A stretch of 64,000 nt of DNA from Winogradskyella luteola (GCF_019203985.1 NZ_JAGSPD010000004.1:1-64000); one strand, 5' to 3'; numbered from the stretch's first letter, positions 14,079 to 23,900 are shown. Notes: generated by a model not told the origin, from the letters alone. Program-made: numbers and translations.

Positions 14079-14255
14079 TTAAGCTACTTTTTTTAGAAGA
14101 TCAAAACATGGGCATTTCTTGCAGCGTTTATGTTCGGCCTTTTTATACTTCTTACAGCATTTAGACTTTACCTTACCTAAAGCATCAAAGCCAGAAGTTT
14201 TGAGAACTTTTATACGTTCTTTTTTAAGCTTTTTATCTTTCTTTTTTTTGCCCAT
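14079..14255 (-). CDS. small Lys/Cys-rich protein, 58 aa
   Basis: A 58-codon frame, MGKKKKDKKLKKERIKVLKT onward, is about one third lysine. It ends with five cysteines (KCCKKY, then RCKKCPC) in a zinc-knuckle-like arrangement. This composition suggests a nucleic-acid or metal-binding protein. It is monocistronic, with the ferritin gene 143 bp upstream on the same strand and a terminator (14339-14373) between. I recognise no named family. Confidence 0.55.
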   Translation of the reverse strand: MGKKKKDKKLKKERIKVLKTSGFDALGKVKSKCCKKYKKAEHKRCKKCPCFDLLKKVA

Positions 14256-14338
14256 CGTTTTTTAAACAATGTCGCAAAAATAATTATTTTTATTTATTCT
14301 AAATAAAATTTAACATTTAGATAAGTCCAGAAAATGAA

Positions 14339-14373
14339 AAAACCGGTAAATCTATTTTGAAAATACCGGTTTT
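14339..14373. terminator. terminator after the ferritin gene
   Basis: AAACCGGTA and TACCGGTTT form a perfect stem around an AT-rich loop, with A and T runs on both sides, so it can act in either direction. It lies 25 bp beyond the ferritin stop. Confidence 0.8.
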
Positions 14374-14397
14374 TAGTTGTCTAGCTTTTAAGGATTT

Positions 14398-14916
14398 TTA
14401 TTCGGCAGGTGTATCTGCTGCAGAACTTACCGTGAGTTGTTGTATATCGCGATCAAATAAATACAATCCGCCTTTATCGTCACCAATCATATTTACCTTG
14501 TCTAAGATGGTTCTTGCAACGGCTTCTTCTTCGATTTGCTCAGCAACATACCATTGTAAGAAATTGTGCGATGCGTAATCTTTTTCTTGTAGCGAAATGT
14601 GTACCAATTCATTAATGCTTTCGGAAACAAAAATTTCGTGCGCTAAAAGTTTTTCAAACATTTCCTTGAAAGAATTAAAGGTTACGTTTGGTGCATTAAG
14701 TTCAGATATATGTGCATGTCCACCACGTTCGTTTACAAACTTTACCAACTTTAACATATGTTCGCGCTCCTCATCAGATTGGTCGTACATAAAGTTAGAA
14801 ATACCTTCTAAGCCTTTTACTTCTGCCCAGACGGCCATTGCTAAATAGGCCTGAGAAGATTCAGCTTCTATTCGTATTTGTTTGTTTAATGCAGCTTCAA
14901 TTGTTTTTGATAACAT
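14398..14916 (-). CDS. ftnA: ferritin, 172 aa
   Basis: The ferroxidase ligands of non-haem bacterial ferritins are all in place: E17, E50, H53 (SDEEREHM), E94 (AHEIFV) and Q127. Length is typical. It assembles into a 24-subunit cytosolic shell storing iron and limiting Fenton chemistry. It is a single-gene unit with its own terminator. Confidence 0.95.
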   Translation of the reverse strand: MLSKTIEAALNKQIRIEAESSQAYLAMAVWAEVKGLEGISNFMYDQSDEEREHMLKLVKFVNERGGHAHISELNAPNVTFNSFKEMFEKLLAHEIFVSESINELVHISLQEKDYASHNFLQWYVAEQIEEEAVARTILDKVNMIGDDKGGLYLFDRDIQQLTVSSAADTPAE

Positions 14917-15053
14917 AATATATCTAAATTTTTATCAAAGATAATAAGTAATTACTTCATTTTTAGGACGCTTTAACATGGTATTAAAATTTAACCATTA
15001 ATTCATATTTAATCTAAGTTAGCTTTAGTATTTTTAAGCTTAAATTTTATGAA

Positions 15054-17633
15054 ATGTCCACAAAGCCTAAATTAAAAAGATTCAACACTGAAGTTCTTCA
15101 AAAATACCAAATCTATAATGGGATTTTTATGAACCTACCTTTCGATACTATATCCAAGACCGTAGCACTATTGCCACTATTTTTTGAAACCTGTAAATAT
15201 GGGTTCCAAGCTGGTAATAATCCTACTGAAATAGTAGATACATTCTTTAAGAAATACCAAGCAAGGCGCTCGCCCCAAAGTCAAATTAATTTGTTATTTC
15301 GTTTCATTCAGTATATAGAACGTCAAGTAGTTTTATTCGATGCTGTTGAAGATGCTTCCTTTTCTACGGTTAATAATATGGACGGAATAGGCTCTTTGAG
15401 AAGCTTAAAGGAAAATGCCCAAGCCGAAAATAAAAAAGAGTTACTTCAAGAATATCTCGAGCATTTTAAAGTTAGAATAGTACTCACTGCGCACCCAACG
15501 CAGTTTTATCCTGGCGCAGTACTCGGTATAATTACAGATTTGGCTGAAGCGGTAAAAGTCGATAATCTACAAGAAATCAACAGTTTACTTGCCCAGTTGG
15601 GGAAGACACCATTTTTTAAGGACAGAAAGCCTACACCTTATGACGAAGCAATAAACTTGGTATGGTATCTAAAGAATGTGTTCTATCATTCGTTTGGTAA
15701 CATTTACGATTACGCTCAGCAAAATATTTTCGATGATCGCGAAATAGAAAACCCAATACTTAATATCGGATTTTGGCCTGGTGGTGACCGTGATGGTAAT
15801 CCCTTTGTAACACCAGAAATTACAAGTAGTGTAGCAAAAAAGCTCAAGGAATCCATTGTAAAAAAGTACATTAAGGATGTTAAATATCTTCGTAGACGTT
15901 TAACATTTAAAGGGATTAGAGAACGCATTATAGATCTAAACCATAGATTACACAACATTTTATTAAAAGTGGACAACCAACTACCATTAGAAGAATTTAT
16001 TCAAGAATTAAAAACTATTAGGACGCTTCTTATTGCAAATCATCAATCGCTTTACGTGGATAAGGTAACGAGCTTAATTAATAAAACGACTTTGTTTGGC
16101 TATCATTTTGCGAGTTTAGATATAAGACAAGACAGTCGTGTACACGATGCTATGTTTAGAGCTTTGGTAGGAGAACTGATAGCAAATGGTAGCGACCTAT
16201 TTCCAGAAAATTTCTTTGATCTAAACTTAGAGGCACAACTTCAGTATTTATCCGAAGTTAAAGGGCCGATAAGTGATATTGAACTTAAAGATGAATTGGC
16301 TATAGATATTGTAAACACTATAAAGGTGATGAAATCCATACAAGACGAAAATGGTGAAATTGCTTGTAACCGCTACATTATAAGCAATAACCAAACGACA
16401 TTAAACGTGCTACAGTTGTTTGCTATGCTTAGGGTTGTAGCATTTCATGATGGTCTTACGGCCGATGTCGTACCCTTATTTGAAACGGTTCCAGACTTGG
16501 AGAATGCTCCACAAGTGATGGAAGACTTATACACCAACTCAAATTATCGAGACCATCTTAAAGCGCGAGGTAATAGACAAACCATTATGTTAGGCTTTAG
16601 TGACGGTACAAAAGATGGCGGTTACCTTATGGCCAATTGGGCGATTTTTAAAGCAAAAGAGGCTCTAACAACATTATCAAGACAATATGATATTGATGTC
16701 ATATTCTTTGATGGACGTGGTGGCCCACCAGCACGTGGTGGTGGAAAAACGCATCAATTTTACTCTTCTTTAGGGCCAACTATTGAAGACAAGGAAATTC
16801 AACTGACCATTCAAGGACAAACCATAAGCTCTAATTTTGGAACGTTGGATTCCTCACAATATAATATGGAACAACTTATAAGTTCTGGGATTTCTAACCG
16901 CTTAAATTACAAGAATAAAGAAATGTCTGCTGAAAACAAGGTGGTTATGAATCATTTGGCAGACTTGAGTTATCAAGCTTATGTAGATTTTAAAAAGCAT
17001 CCTAAGTTTCTGAGCTATCTTCAAAATATGAGTACGCTTAAGTATTATGCCAAAACGAATATTGGCAGTCGTCCATCTAAAAGAGGAAAATCTACAGAGT
17101 TGGTGTTTTCAGATTTAAGAGCAATTCCGTTTGTTGGCAGTTGGACGCAACTGAAACAAAACGTACCTGGCTTTTTCGGTGTAGGTACGGCACTTAAAGT
17201 TTACGAAGATAACGGTGAGTTTGAAAAGGTTCAAAAGCTGTATAACGAATCGAAATTTTTTAACGCATTGATTAGCAATAGTATGATGTCCCTAACCAAA
17301 TCGTTCTTTGATTTAACTAAGTATATGTCCGAAGATGAAGACTATGGTGATTTTTGGAATCTTATTTTTGAAGAGTATAAAACTTCCAAGCGCTTAATTT
17401 TAAAGCTATCGGGTTTTGAAACCTTAATGGAAAACGAACCCGTAGGAAAAGCATCTATAGAGGTAAGAGAATCTATTGTATTGCCACTGTTAACAATTCA
17501 GCAATATGCGTTGAGAAAAATACAAGAGCTAGAAAAAGCCGAAATTAAAGATGAAGCACAGCTCGAAATATTTTCAAAAATGGTAACACGTGCTATGTTT
17601 GGTAATATTAACGCAAGTCGTAATTCGGCATAA
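15054..17633 (+). CDS. ppc: phosphoenolpyruvate carboxylase, 859 aa
   Basis: It fixes bicarbonate on PEP to give oxaloacetate, replenishing the TCA cycle. The catalytic blocks are present: LTAHPTQFYPG, FWPGGDRDGNPFVT, the mobile glycine-rich loop DGRGGPPARGGGKTH and the SRPSKRGKS/SDLRAIPFVGSW region. The usual C-terminal NTG is replaced by FGNINASRNSA, and the glycine loop reads GPPARGGG instead of the common GTVGRGGG. Such differences are seen in Bacteroidota enzymes, though the altered C-terminus is worth noting. The start matches the conserved N-terminal region. Confidence 0.95.
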   Translation: MSTKPKLKRFNTEVLQKYQIYNGIFMNLPFDTISKTVALLPLFFETCKYGFQAGNNPTEIVDTFFKKYQARRSPQSQINLLFRFIQYIERQVVLFDAVEDASFSTVNNMDGIGSLRSLKENAQAENKKELLQEYLEHFKVRIVLTAHPTQFYPGAVLGIITDLAEAVKVDNLQEINSLLAQLGKTPFFKDRKPTPYDEAINLVWYLKNVFYHSFGNIYDYAQQNIFDDREIENPILNIGFWPGGDRDGNPFVTPEITSSVAKKLKESIVKKYIKDVKYLRRRLTFKGIRERIIDLNHRLHNILLKVDNQLPLEEFIQELKTIRTLLIANHQSLYVDKVTSLINKTTLFGYHFASLDIRQDSRVHDAMFRALVGELIANGSDLFPENFFDLNLEAQLQYLSEVKGPISDIELKDELAIDIVNTIKVMKSIQDENGEIACNRYIISNNQTTLNVLQLFAMLRVVAFHDGLTADVVPLFETVPDLENAPQVMEDLYTNSNYRDHLKARGNRQTIMLGFSDGTKDGGYLMANWAIFKAKEALTTLSRQYDIDVIFFDGRGGPPARGGGKTHQFYSSLGPTIEDKEIQLTIQGQTISSNFGTLDSSQYNMEQLISSGISNRLNYKNKEMSAENKVVMNHLADLSYQAYVDFKKHPKFLSYLQNMSTLKYYAKTNIGSRPSKRGKSTELVFSDLRAIPFVGSWTQLKQNVPGFFGVGTALKVYEDNGEFEKVQKLYNESKFFNALISNSMMSLTKSFFDLTKYMSEDEDYGDFWNLIFEEYKTSKRLILKLSGFETLMENEPVGKASIEVRESIVLPLLTIQQYALRKIQELEKAEIKDEAQLEIFSKMVTRAMFGNINASRNSA

Positions 17634-17651
17634 CCCTCTGTTTAAAAAGGG

Positions 17652-18560
17652 ATGCAACACTTTACTACATTAAAAGACTATTGCCTAGGTATTGGAATAT
17701 CCGAACCTAAATGGCAACATTTTGATGTACGTATGTTTCAAGATAACATGAAAACGGTTAGGCACAAAATGCCAACTTTTAAGCACGAGTTCTATGCCAT
17801 TGCATTAAAACTTGATGGTAGTGGTTATGCAAAAACAGGTAATTTCTCTACCAAAAACTTAAAGGCAACCGTATTCTTTAATTCGCCATATCAAATTTTA
17901 CAGTGGGATATTGCACCAGATTGGGAGGGGTTTTACATCATTTTTTCTGAAGAGTTTTACCGTAGCGAAAATAAAAACAAAAAGATTAGTATAGATTTTC
18001 CATTTCTACTTATTGATAATACAATTCCATTGGAATTGGATAAACAGGATGTAGAAACCTTTGTAAAGACGTTTGAATCTATTATTGCAGAGCACAGAGC
18101 AAATCATTCGGATGCTCAACAGGTTGTTTACCACCACACACAGATTTTATTGCACAAAGTAGCACGCTTATTTCAGCAGAAGGTTACCAAGACTGAACAG
18201 ACTTTTCAACAACGCGACAACGACGTTGCCTTAGTAAGTCGCTTTAAAAATTTAATAGAGATAAGTTTTTATCCAGATACGTTTTTTGATAATGCCGAAC
18301 CTCATAAAGTTCAGTATTATGCTAGTAAATTGGCTATTCATCCTAACCATTTAAATGCTGTTGTAAAACGTATTACAGATTATTCTGCTTCAGAGTTAAT
18401 CTATAAGCATTTGCTTTCTTTGGCAAAATCAAAACTAAAAAATACGTCAGCTTCAGTAAAAGAAATCGCTTTCCAGTTACATTACAATTACCCAAATCAC
18501 TTCACTAATTTTTTCAAAAAGCAAACAGAATTAACACCTAACCAGTTTAGAAATCGTTAA
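17652..18560 (+). CDS. AraC family transcriptional regulator, 302 aa
   Basis: A cupin-like N-terminal domain (about residues 20-160) is followed by a C-terminal AraC double helix-turn-helix (about 210-300; ASKLAIHPNHLNAVVKRIT, then ASVKEIAFQLHYNYPNHFTN). It starts 18 bp after ppc but is probably functionally linked to the hydrolase-SDR pair downstream, whose promoter carries a 21-bp-phased direct repeat typical for AraC dimers. Confidence 0.88.
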   Translation: MQHFTTLKDYCLGIGISEPKWQHFDVRMFQDNMKTVRHKMPTFKHEFYAIALKLDGSGYAKTGNFSTKNLKATVFFNSPYQILQWDIAPDWEGFYIIFSEEFYRSENKNKKISIDFPFLLIDNTIPLELDKQDVETFVKTFESIIAEHRANHSDAQQVVYHHTQILLHKVARLFQQKVTKTEQTFQQRDNDVALVSRFKNLIEISFYPDTFFDNAEPHKVQYYASKLAIHPNHLNAVVKRITDYSASELIYKHLLSLAKSKLKNTSASVKEIAFQLHYNYPNHFTNFFKKQTELTPNQFRNR

Positions 18561-18618
18561 GATTTTGATGTCTTACTGAGCACAGTCAAAGTGTTTTATA
18601 ACTAAAATTTTAAACGGT

Positions 18619-18654
18619 CTTTGAATTCTGTAGGTCTTGCTTTGAAATCTGTAG
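18619..18654 (+). promoter_or_regulatory. AraC-type direct repeat operator
   Basis: CTTTGAATTCTGTAG (18619-18633) and CTTTGAAATCTGTAG (18640-18654) differ at one of 15 positions and are spaced exactly 21 bp, two helical turns. They end 22 bp before the -7 box, as expected for an activator touching RNA polymerase. Likely target of the regulator encoded just upstream. Confidence 0.7.
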
Positions 18655-18676
18655 TTATATGGCCTTAGTGTGTGTA

Positions 18677-18684
18677 TACTTTTG
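18677..18684 (+). promoter_or_regulatory. -7 box TACTTTTG of the hydrolase-SDR unit
   Basis: Exact TAnnTTTG match, 23 bp before the ATG at 18708, supporting that start over the ATG at 18672. No good -33 box is present, in keeping with activator dependence. Confidence 0.6.
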
Positions 18685-18707
18685 TATCAAACAAAAACAA
18701 AACAGGT

Positions 18708-19685
18708 ATGAAAACTTTAAAAACACTAATGAGTATCGCATTACTTTTCACATTTATAGCAGTGCAATCGCAGAATATTAACTTAAAAACAGAAACTATG
18801 AAAACCATAACTTTTAATTCAGGTGGGTTAAACCTTGCAGGCAATTTGTATTTACCCAAAAACTTTGATGAGTCACAAACTTATCCAGCAGTTGTTGTTG
18901 TTGGGGGTTCGTTAACTTCTGTAAAAGAGCAAATGGCCGGTAGTTATGCAAAGCAAATGGCAGAAAACGGTATTATCGCTTTAGCTTTTGATTATAGCCA
19001 TTTTGGAGAAAGTGAAGGTCAACCCAGACAATATGAAGATCCGGAAAACAAACTCAGAGATTTAAAAAGTGCGGTAAGTTATTTGTTGACTCTACCCTAC
19101 ATAAGTAACGTTGGCGGATTTGGGATATGCACATCAGCAGGAAATATGATGTATTTGGCATCAGAAGACAAACGTCTTAAAGCTACAGCAACTGTTGCAG
19201 GATGGTTTCCAGATGAAAAGACATTACCATTATTATATGTAAGTCAAGAAAATATAGACCACTTAATAAATAGTGGGCAAGAGGCAAAAAAGCATTATGC
19301 AGAAACGGGTGAGAATACTATTGTTTTAGCCTATAGCAATACTGATAAAACGGCATCGCATTTTGGACCAATGGAATATTACATGGACAATAAGCGCGGT
19401 GGTGGAGTAGCCGAATGGAAAAATGAATTTTCATTAATGAGTTGGGAGCCCTGGTTAAGTTTCGATCCGATTGCAAAGGCAGAAAACATTACAACGCCTA
19501 CCATTATTATACATTCAGATAACAGTGCACTACCAGATAATGCTAAAAAAGTACATGAACAATTGCAAGGTGAAAAAGAATTGGTTTGGTTAGAGGGCAA
19601 TCACTTTGATTTTTACGATCAAGAAAACAAAGTTGCTGAAGCCAGTGCAAAAGCGATTAATTTCTTCAAAAAGCATTTAAAATAA
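18708..19685 (+). CDS. exported alpha/beta hydrolase (dienelactone-hydrolase-like), 325 aa
   Basis: The ATG at 18708 gives a signal peptide (MKTLKTLMSIALLFTFIAVQ, cut near SQ). The enzyme domain has an oxyanion region (VVVGGSLTSVKEQMAGSYA), a nucleophile elbow of unusual form (GICTSAGN in place of GxSxG), an acid near IHSDNSALPD and a final histidine in EGNHFDFYD. It resembles the exported hydrolases often found beside short-chain dehydrogenases. Substrate unknown. It forms a likely operon with the SDR gene 59 bp downstream, under the direct-repeat operator. Confidence 0.8.
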   Translation: MKTLKTLMSIALLFTFIAVQSQNINLKTETMKTITFNSGGLNLAGNLYLPKNFDESQTYPAVVVVGGSLTSVKEQMAGSYAKQMAENGIIALAFDYSHFGESEGQPRQYEDPENKLRDLKSAVSYLLTLPYISNVGGFGICTSAGNMMYLASEDKRLKATATVAGWFPDEKTLPLLYVSQENIDHLINSGQEAKKHYAETGENTIVLAYSNTDKTASHFGPMEYYMDNKRGGGVAEWKNEFSLMSWEPWLSFDPIAKAENITTPTIIIHSDNSALPDNAKKVHEQLQGEKELVWLEGNHFDFYDQENKVAEASAKAINFFKKHLK

Positions 19686-19744
19686 AGTTTAAGATTAACT
19701 AGAATATCTGCCTAAAGGCGTAATCTCAATAAATACTAAAAAAG

Positions 19745-20584
19745 ATGAAAACACAAAACAATAAAACGGTATGGTTTATTACAGGCGCATCCTCGGGATT
19801 TGGAAAAGCATTAACTGAATATGCTGTAAGCAAAGGTTATTATGTCGCTGCGACAGCAAGACGTAAAGAGAAATTAGAGGTATTGGCAAGTCAGGCACCA
19901 GAACAGATTTTGCCTATAAAAATGGATGTCACCAATCGTAATGAAGTAAAATTAGCTATTGAAAAAACCATTTCAGAATTAGGCCAAATAAATGTATTAA
20001 TCAATAATGCGGGTTACGGTATCGTAGGTGCATTTGAAGAAACACCAGAGCAAGAACTTCGCAACCAAATGGAAACCAATTTTTTTGGTGCAGTAAATGT
20101 TACTCAAGAAGCTTTGCCACATTTACGTAAACAGGGTAAAGGTGCTATAGTAAATATGAGTAGTATGGGTGGAAATATGAGTTTTGGTGGCTTTGGTGCT
20201 TATTCAGCAAGTAAATTTGCATTGGAAGGAGCTTCGGAAGCACTGGCGCAAGAAGTTGCACCTTTTGGGATTAAAACCATGATTGTAGAACCTGGGGCGT
20301 TCCGCACCGAATTTGCTGGGACAGCATTAAAACATATGCCAAAAATCGAAGCTTATGATGCTATTGTTGGTGGCACAAGAGATTTTGCTAAAGAAATGGA
20401 CGGTGCACAAGAAGGTAATCCTGCTAAAGCTGCTGAGGCTATTGATATAGCTATAAATGCAGAGCATACACCTTTACGTTTACAGTTGGGTGAAGATTCT
20501 ATCGAGGCTGTTAAGGCCCATGCAGAAGATTTATTAAATGAGTTAGAAACGTGGAAAGCCATTGGTTTGGATACAAAGTTTTAA
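19745..20584 (+). CDS. SDR family NAD(P)-dependent oxidoreductase, 279 aa
   Basis: A classical short-chain dehydrogenase: TGASSGFG (13-20) binds the cofactor, ARR at 38-40 favours NADP, NNAGYG (87-92) follows, and S140, Y153 and K157 form the catalytic set (YSASK). Cytosolic. Co-transcribed with the preceding hydrolase, suggesting that a hydrolysed product is then oxidised or reduced; the actual substrate is unknown. Confidence 0.9.
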   Translation: MKTQNNKTVWFITGASSGFGKALTEYAVSKGYYVAATARRKEKLEVLASQAPEQILPIKMDVTNRNEVKLAIEKTISELGQINVLINNAGYGIVGAFEETPEQELRNQMETNFFGAVNVTQEALPHLRKQGKGAIVNMSSMGGNMSFGGFGAYSASKFALEGASEALAQEVAPFGIKTMIVEPGAFRTEFAGTALKHMPKIEAYDAIVGGTRDFAKEMDGAQEGNPAKAAEAIDIAINAEHTPLRLQLGEDSIEAVKAHAEDLLNELETWKAIGLDTKF

Positions 20585-20606
20585 GGAATGTTTGACTGTG
20601 ATACAT

Positions 20607-21509
20607 TTAAAAGAAAATCTCTTGAGCCAAACGAAATGTATTGGCATGTGCATTAACTATGGCTTTTATATTTGGTGAATAACCACCTCCCATACTGCAC
20701 ATAACAGGTATGCTGTTTGTTTTGCATTGCTTTAGTACAAAGCGGTCACGTTCTTTACAACCTTCTAGGGTTAGGCCTAGTTTTCCTAATTTATCGGATG
20801 CAATGACATCAACACCACAGAGGTAATAAATAAAATCGGGCTGTTGCTCGTCAATGAGTTTTGGTAATGTATTTTTTAAAATAGAGATATAAATATCATC
20901 ATTGGTATTGTCTTCCAAAGCAATATCTAAATCACTTTGCTCTTTTTTAAAAGGATAGTTGCTTTTGCCATGCATGGAAAATGTAAAGACGGAGTCGTCA
21001 TTTTGAAAAATTTCTGCCGTTCCGTTTCCTTGATGAACATCTAAGTCTACAATTAGAATATGTTTTGCCAACCCTCTATTTTGAAGGTAACGTGCACCAA
21101 TGGCTTGGTCATTTAGCAGGCAGAAAGCTTCACCACGATTGGTATAAGCATGGTGTGTCCCACCAGCAATATTCATGGCAATACCATTATTTAAAGCATA
21201 TTCACTAGATTTTATTGTGCCATCGGCAATAATTACCTCACGTTCAACCAAGACTTCACTTAGAGGAAAACCTATTTTTCTGGCAGCACGTTGATCTAAA
21301 GTAATATTCACTAAATCGTAATAATACTCTGGCTCATGAACAGCCAAAATATGTTTATCGTTTGGTTTGGCAGGTTCAAAAAAATTATTGCCATTGCAGG
21401 TACCCTCATAGAGTAGTTGCTGTGGCAGTAATTCGTATTTCTCCATCGGGAAACGATGCCCTTTTGGTAATGGGTGTTTATAAATTTTGTGATAAGCTAT
21501 TTTAAGCAT
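20607..21509 (-). CDS. histone deacetylase-fold (arginase-type) zinc amidohydrolase, 300 aa
   Basis: The deacetylase superfamily signature is clear: GGTHHA (117-121; H119/H120 proton relay), VDLDVHQGNGT (154-164; D157 and H159 as zinc ligands) and a third acidic ligand in LCGVDVIASD. Bacterial members act on acetylated small molecules such as acetoin-related compounds or acetylpolyamines, or on acetyl-lysine. The substrate is not predictable here. It begins directly after the stop of the upstream 796-aa gene on the same strand, but the pair is not functionally obvious. Confidence 0.9.
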   Translation of the reverse strand: MLKIAYHKIYKHPLPKGHRFPMEKYELLPQQLLYEGTCNGNNFFEPAKPNDKHILAVHEPEYYYDLVNITLDQRAARKIGFPLSEVLVEREVIIADGTIKSSEYALNNGIAMNIAGGTHHAYTNRGEAFCLLNDQAIGARYLQNRGLAKHILIVDLDVHQGNGTAEIFQNDDSVFTFSMHGKSNYPFKKEQSDLDIALEDNTNDDIYISILKNTLPKLIDEQQPDFIYYLCGVDVIASDKLGKLGLTLEGCKERDRFVLKQCKTNSIPVMCSMGGGYSPNIKAIVNAHANTFRLAQEIFF

Positions 21510-23900
21510 TTAATTAAAATCCTCGAGATTTAGAGTCTTTTTAGTTGACAAAAAACGACCATCTCCAGTAACTCCTTCAATAAATAGGGTCACATCACTG
21601 GTTAAATCGCTTAATTTGAATGTTAGATATCCATTTTCATCAATTTTACAGTTTGGCAACCAATCTATTACACCGAAGCTATAATAAAAATCACTATTGT
21701 AACTGCTGTATTTTGGGGTGTAGAACTTTTTAGATTTAGAGAAACTTAATGGAAACTTATAGGCTTTGTAACGCTTTATGGGTTTAGTCGGTTGATCCCC
21801 TATTTTTGTGTAAATTCTAATCACGGGAGATATTCCATCTAATAAACCATTGCCCATTCCATAACGATTTATGGCTATGTAGTCTACGGTTCTCATATCA
21901 AAATTAATGAGATGATCTGTTTCAGTAAAGCGAACATCGTCTACATAGAAAACAACGCCAGATGAACTAGCACCAAATGATGTAGATTGCGGGATTTGGA
22001 CAACAAGTTGGCCTAGCTGTTCGTATGCTCTAAATCCTCTACTGATTAGGTAATTAGCTAATGTCAGATTCTTGTAAGGGCTATTTTCATCAAAAACATC
22101 TGTTACGTTATAAAAGGCACTATTGGTAAATCCTTGTATTTTCCTTTCTCTATCGGTTTTGGCTTTAATGACCACTTCGTCGAGCACATTTTTGGATAAA
22201 TTGGGCTTGTCTAGCGTTAGGTATGTGTTTAGGGTAAATTCTGTTATTAAAGGTTCTTTTGGATTTAAGACGTCATAATTATTTCTGAAATCAGGTATCT
22301 CGGAAGGTGCATATTGCACATAAACATTAGGCACTTTAAGCTTACCATTGTTACCCAAGGCAGAAATGGTTAAATTTTCGGTTTCAGTTGGGAAAAATCC
22401 TTGTTGTATAAAGCTGTTGTTGTCTTTGTCAACACTAGCGACAAAGCCATCATCTTCTCCCATTGAATGTATTAAGAAATTGGAATCTTTGGGATTGTTA
22501 TTGTTTACTTGTACTACTATACCATCTTCAAATACATGATTTGTTTTCATTTCATTGTTGGTAATGGCATTCCAATCGTAGCTGCTCCAGCCTTGGGTTA
22601 TAAGTAGATTATCTAATTCGAAGGCTTTTTTTTCATTTGTGTCACTAAAGTAATAGGTGGCATTTTCTATATACCCATTAACATAAGGTTGAAGATACGT
22701 TTGCGAAATTATATTATGGTGTCCATTATAGGATTTTGTGCCTTTTGGCAATGCAGAGATGCTAATATTTACATTTTCCAAATTTTTTATCTGTTTGTCA
22801 ATTCTCATGCTGATATGAACAGAATCTTTAATCTTGCCAATGCTTGGAGTACCCAATCTAGATAATTCCATACCTTGGTAATTAAAAACCATACGTTCTA
22901 AAATAGGTTGGTTTTGATCATCAAAAAGTGTAAAAATATTTATACCTCTGTACAGGTTTTTAGGATCAAACTGCACTAATACATCATTGTCCTCGAAATT
23001 AACATCCGTTACCTTTATAGATTTACCGTTATGTATAGATAGTTTGTAGGTTTTATTTTTAATGAGATTTAGTGTTTTGTCATTAGTGGACAGCATTAAA
23101 AAAACTTCCTTATTTCTAAAGTTGTTCACGGTTATTGAAACGCCTTGGGGTTTAATGGGGCCTAAATTAAAAGTAAAATCCCTATTGGCGTAATTTAGCT
23201 TTGCCTTAAAACTGTTGGTCATATCTGGTTTAAGCTCTAGTCTACCTATACCCATGGCGTTGGTCTTAAAATGTGTAATTACATTGTCATTTTTATCGTA
23301 CACTGTGCCGTTAACATTTGGAACTCCAAAGCCTAATTCATTTTTTATAATGATACCAACATTTGTTTTAATCTGATCTATAAGATGCCCTCCTTCGGGT
23401 AAAAACTGAACATCAAGTTCGTTATCAATTCTTCGAGTTTCGTCTCGTGTTTCTTTTTCAGGGTCTATAACCCTAAAACTCTGGATGTAAGCATTTTTCT
23501 CATCAAAATTTCGCATCCAGTTAGTGTAGGTCTTAAATGTGTAATAACCTGAGGAGAAAGAACTATCAATATCAAATACATTATTTGCAAATCCATTGGT
23601 CACCTTAACTAATTTACTCTTAATAATATTGTCATTACTATCCGTAATGACGCAATATAGATTCTTGGAAGATTTAGATAAACGATGTGTATCCTTTTCT
23701 AGTACGTAACTACTGAACCCAAGCATTTCACCTTTAATATAGATGGATTTATTGGCATGTGTATACACGACTTCTCTATATGGATTAGAATAGTCTTCGA
23801 AAGCGGTAGCTACATTCTCAAATTTAGCTTCTGTTTGAGCGCTAATAACTGAGCCAGTAAAGATTAAAGTAAGTGCAAGTAATACGTAGAGGTTTTTCAT
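21510..23900 (-). CDS. large exported protein with MG2-like and TonB-plug-like domains, 796 aa
   Basis: A signal peptide (ends at SAQ, residue 22) precedes a macroglobulin-like domain (YIKGEMLGFSSYVLEKDTHR region), more beta-sandwich repeats, and near residue 570-690 a segment like the plug of TonB receptors (EVVIKAKTDRERKIQGF, then VVFYVDDVRFTE). There is no complete beta barrel behind it. Such proteins are common and poorly understood in Bacteroidota; they probably act at the cell surface or periplasm. The stop is adjacent to the start of the deacetylase-like gene. Confidence 0.72.
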   Translation of the reverse strand: MKNLYVLLALTLIFTGSVISAQTEAKFENVATAFEDYSNPYREVVYTHANKSIYIKGEMLGFSSYVLEKDTHRLSKSSKNLYCVITDSNDNIIKSKLVKVTNGFANNVFDIDSSFSSGYYTFKTYTNWMRNFDEKNAYIQSFRVIDPEKETRDETRRIDNELDVQFLPEGGHLIDQIKTNVGIIIKNELGFGVPNVNGTVYDKNDNVITHFKTNAMGIGRLELKPDMTNSFKAKLNYANRDFTFNLGPIKPQGVSITVNNFRNKEVFLMLSTNDKTLNLIKNKTYKLSIHNGKSIKVTDVNFEDNDVLVQFDPKNLYRGINIFTLFDDQNQPILERMVFNYQGMELSRLGTPSIGKIKDSVHISMRIDKQIKNLENVNISISALPKGTKSYNGHHNIISQTYLQPYVNGYIENATYYFSDTNEKKAFELDNLLITQGWSSYDWNAITNNEMKTNHVFEDGIVVQVNNNNPKDSNFLIHSMGEDDGFVASVDKDNNSFIQQGFFPTETENLTISALGNNGKLKVPNVYVQYAPSEIPDFRNNYDVLNPKEPLITEFTLNTYLTLDKPNLSKNVLDEVVIKAKTDRERKIQGFTNSAFYNVTDVFDENSPYKNLTLANYLISRGFRAYEQLGQLVVQIPQSTSFGASSSGVVFYVDDVRFTETDHLINFDMRTVDYIAINRYGMGNGLLDGISPVIRIYTKIGDQPTKPIKRYKAYKFPLSFSKSKKFYTPKYSSYNSDFYYSFGVIDWLPNCKIDENGYLTFKLSDLTSDVTLFIEGVTGDGRFLSTKKTLNLEDFN

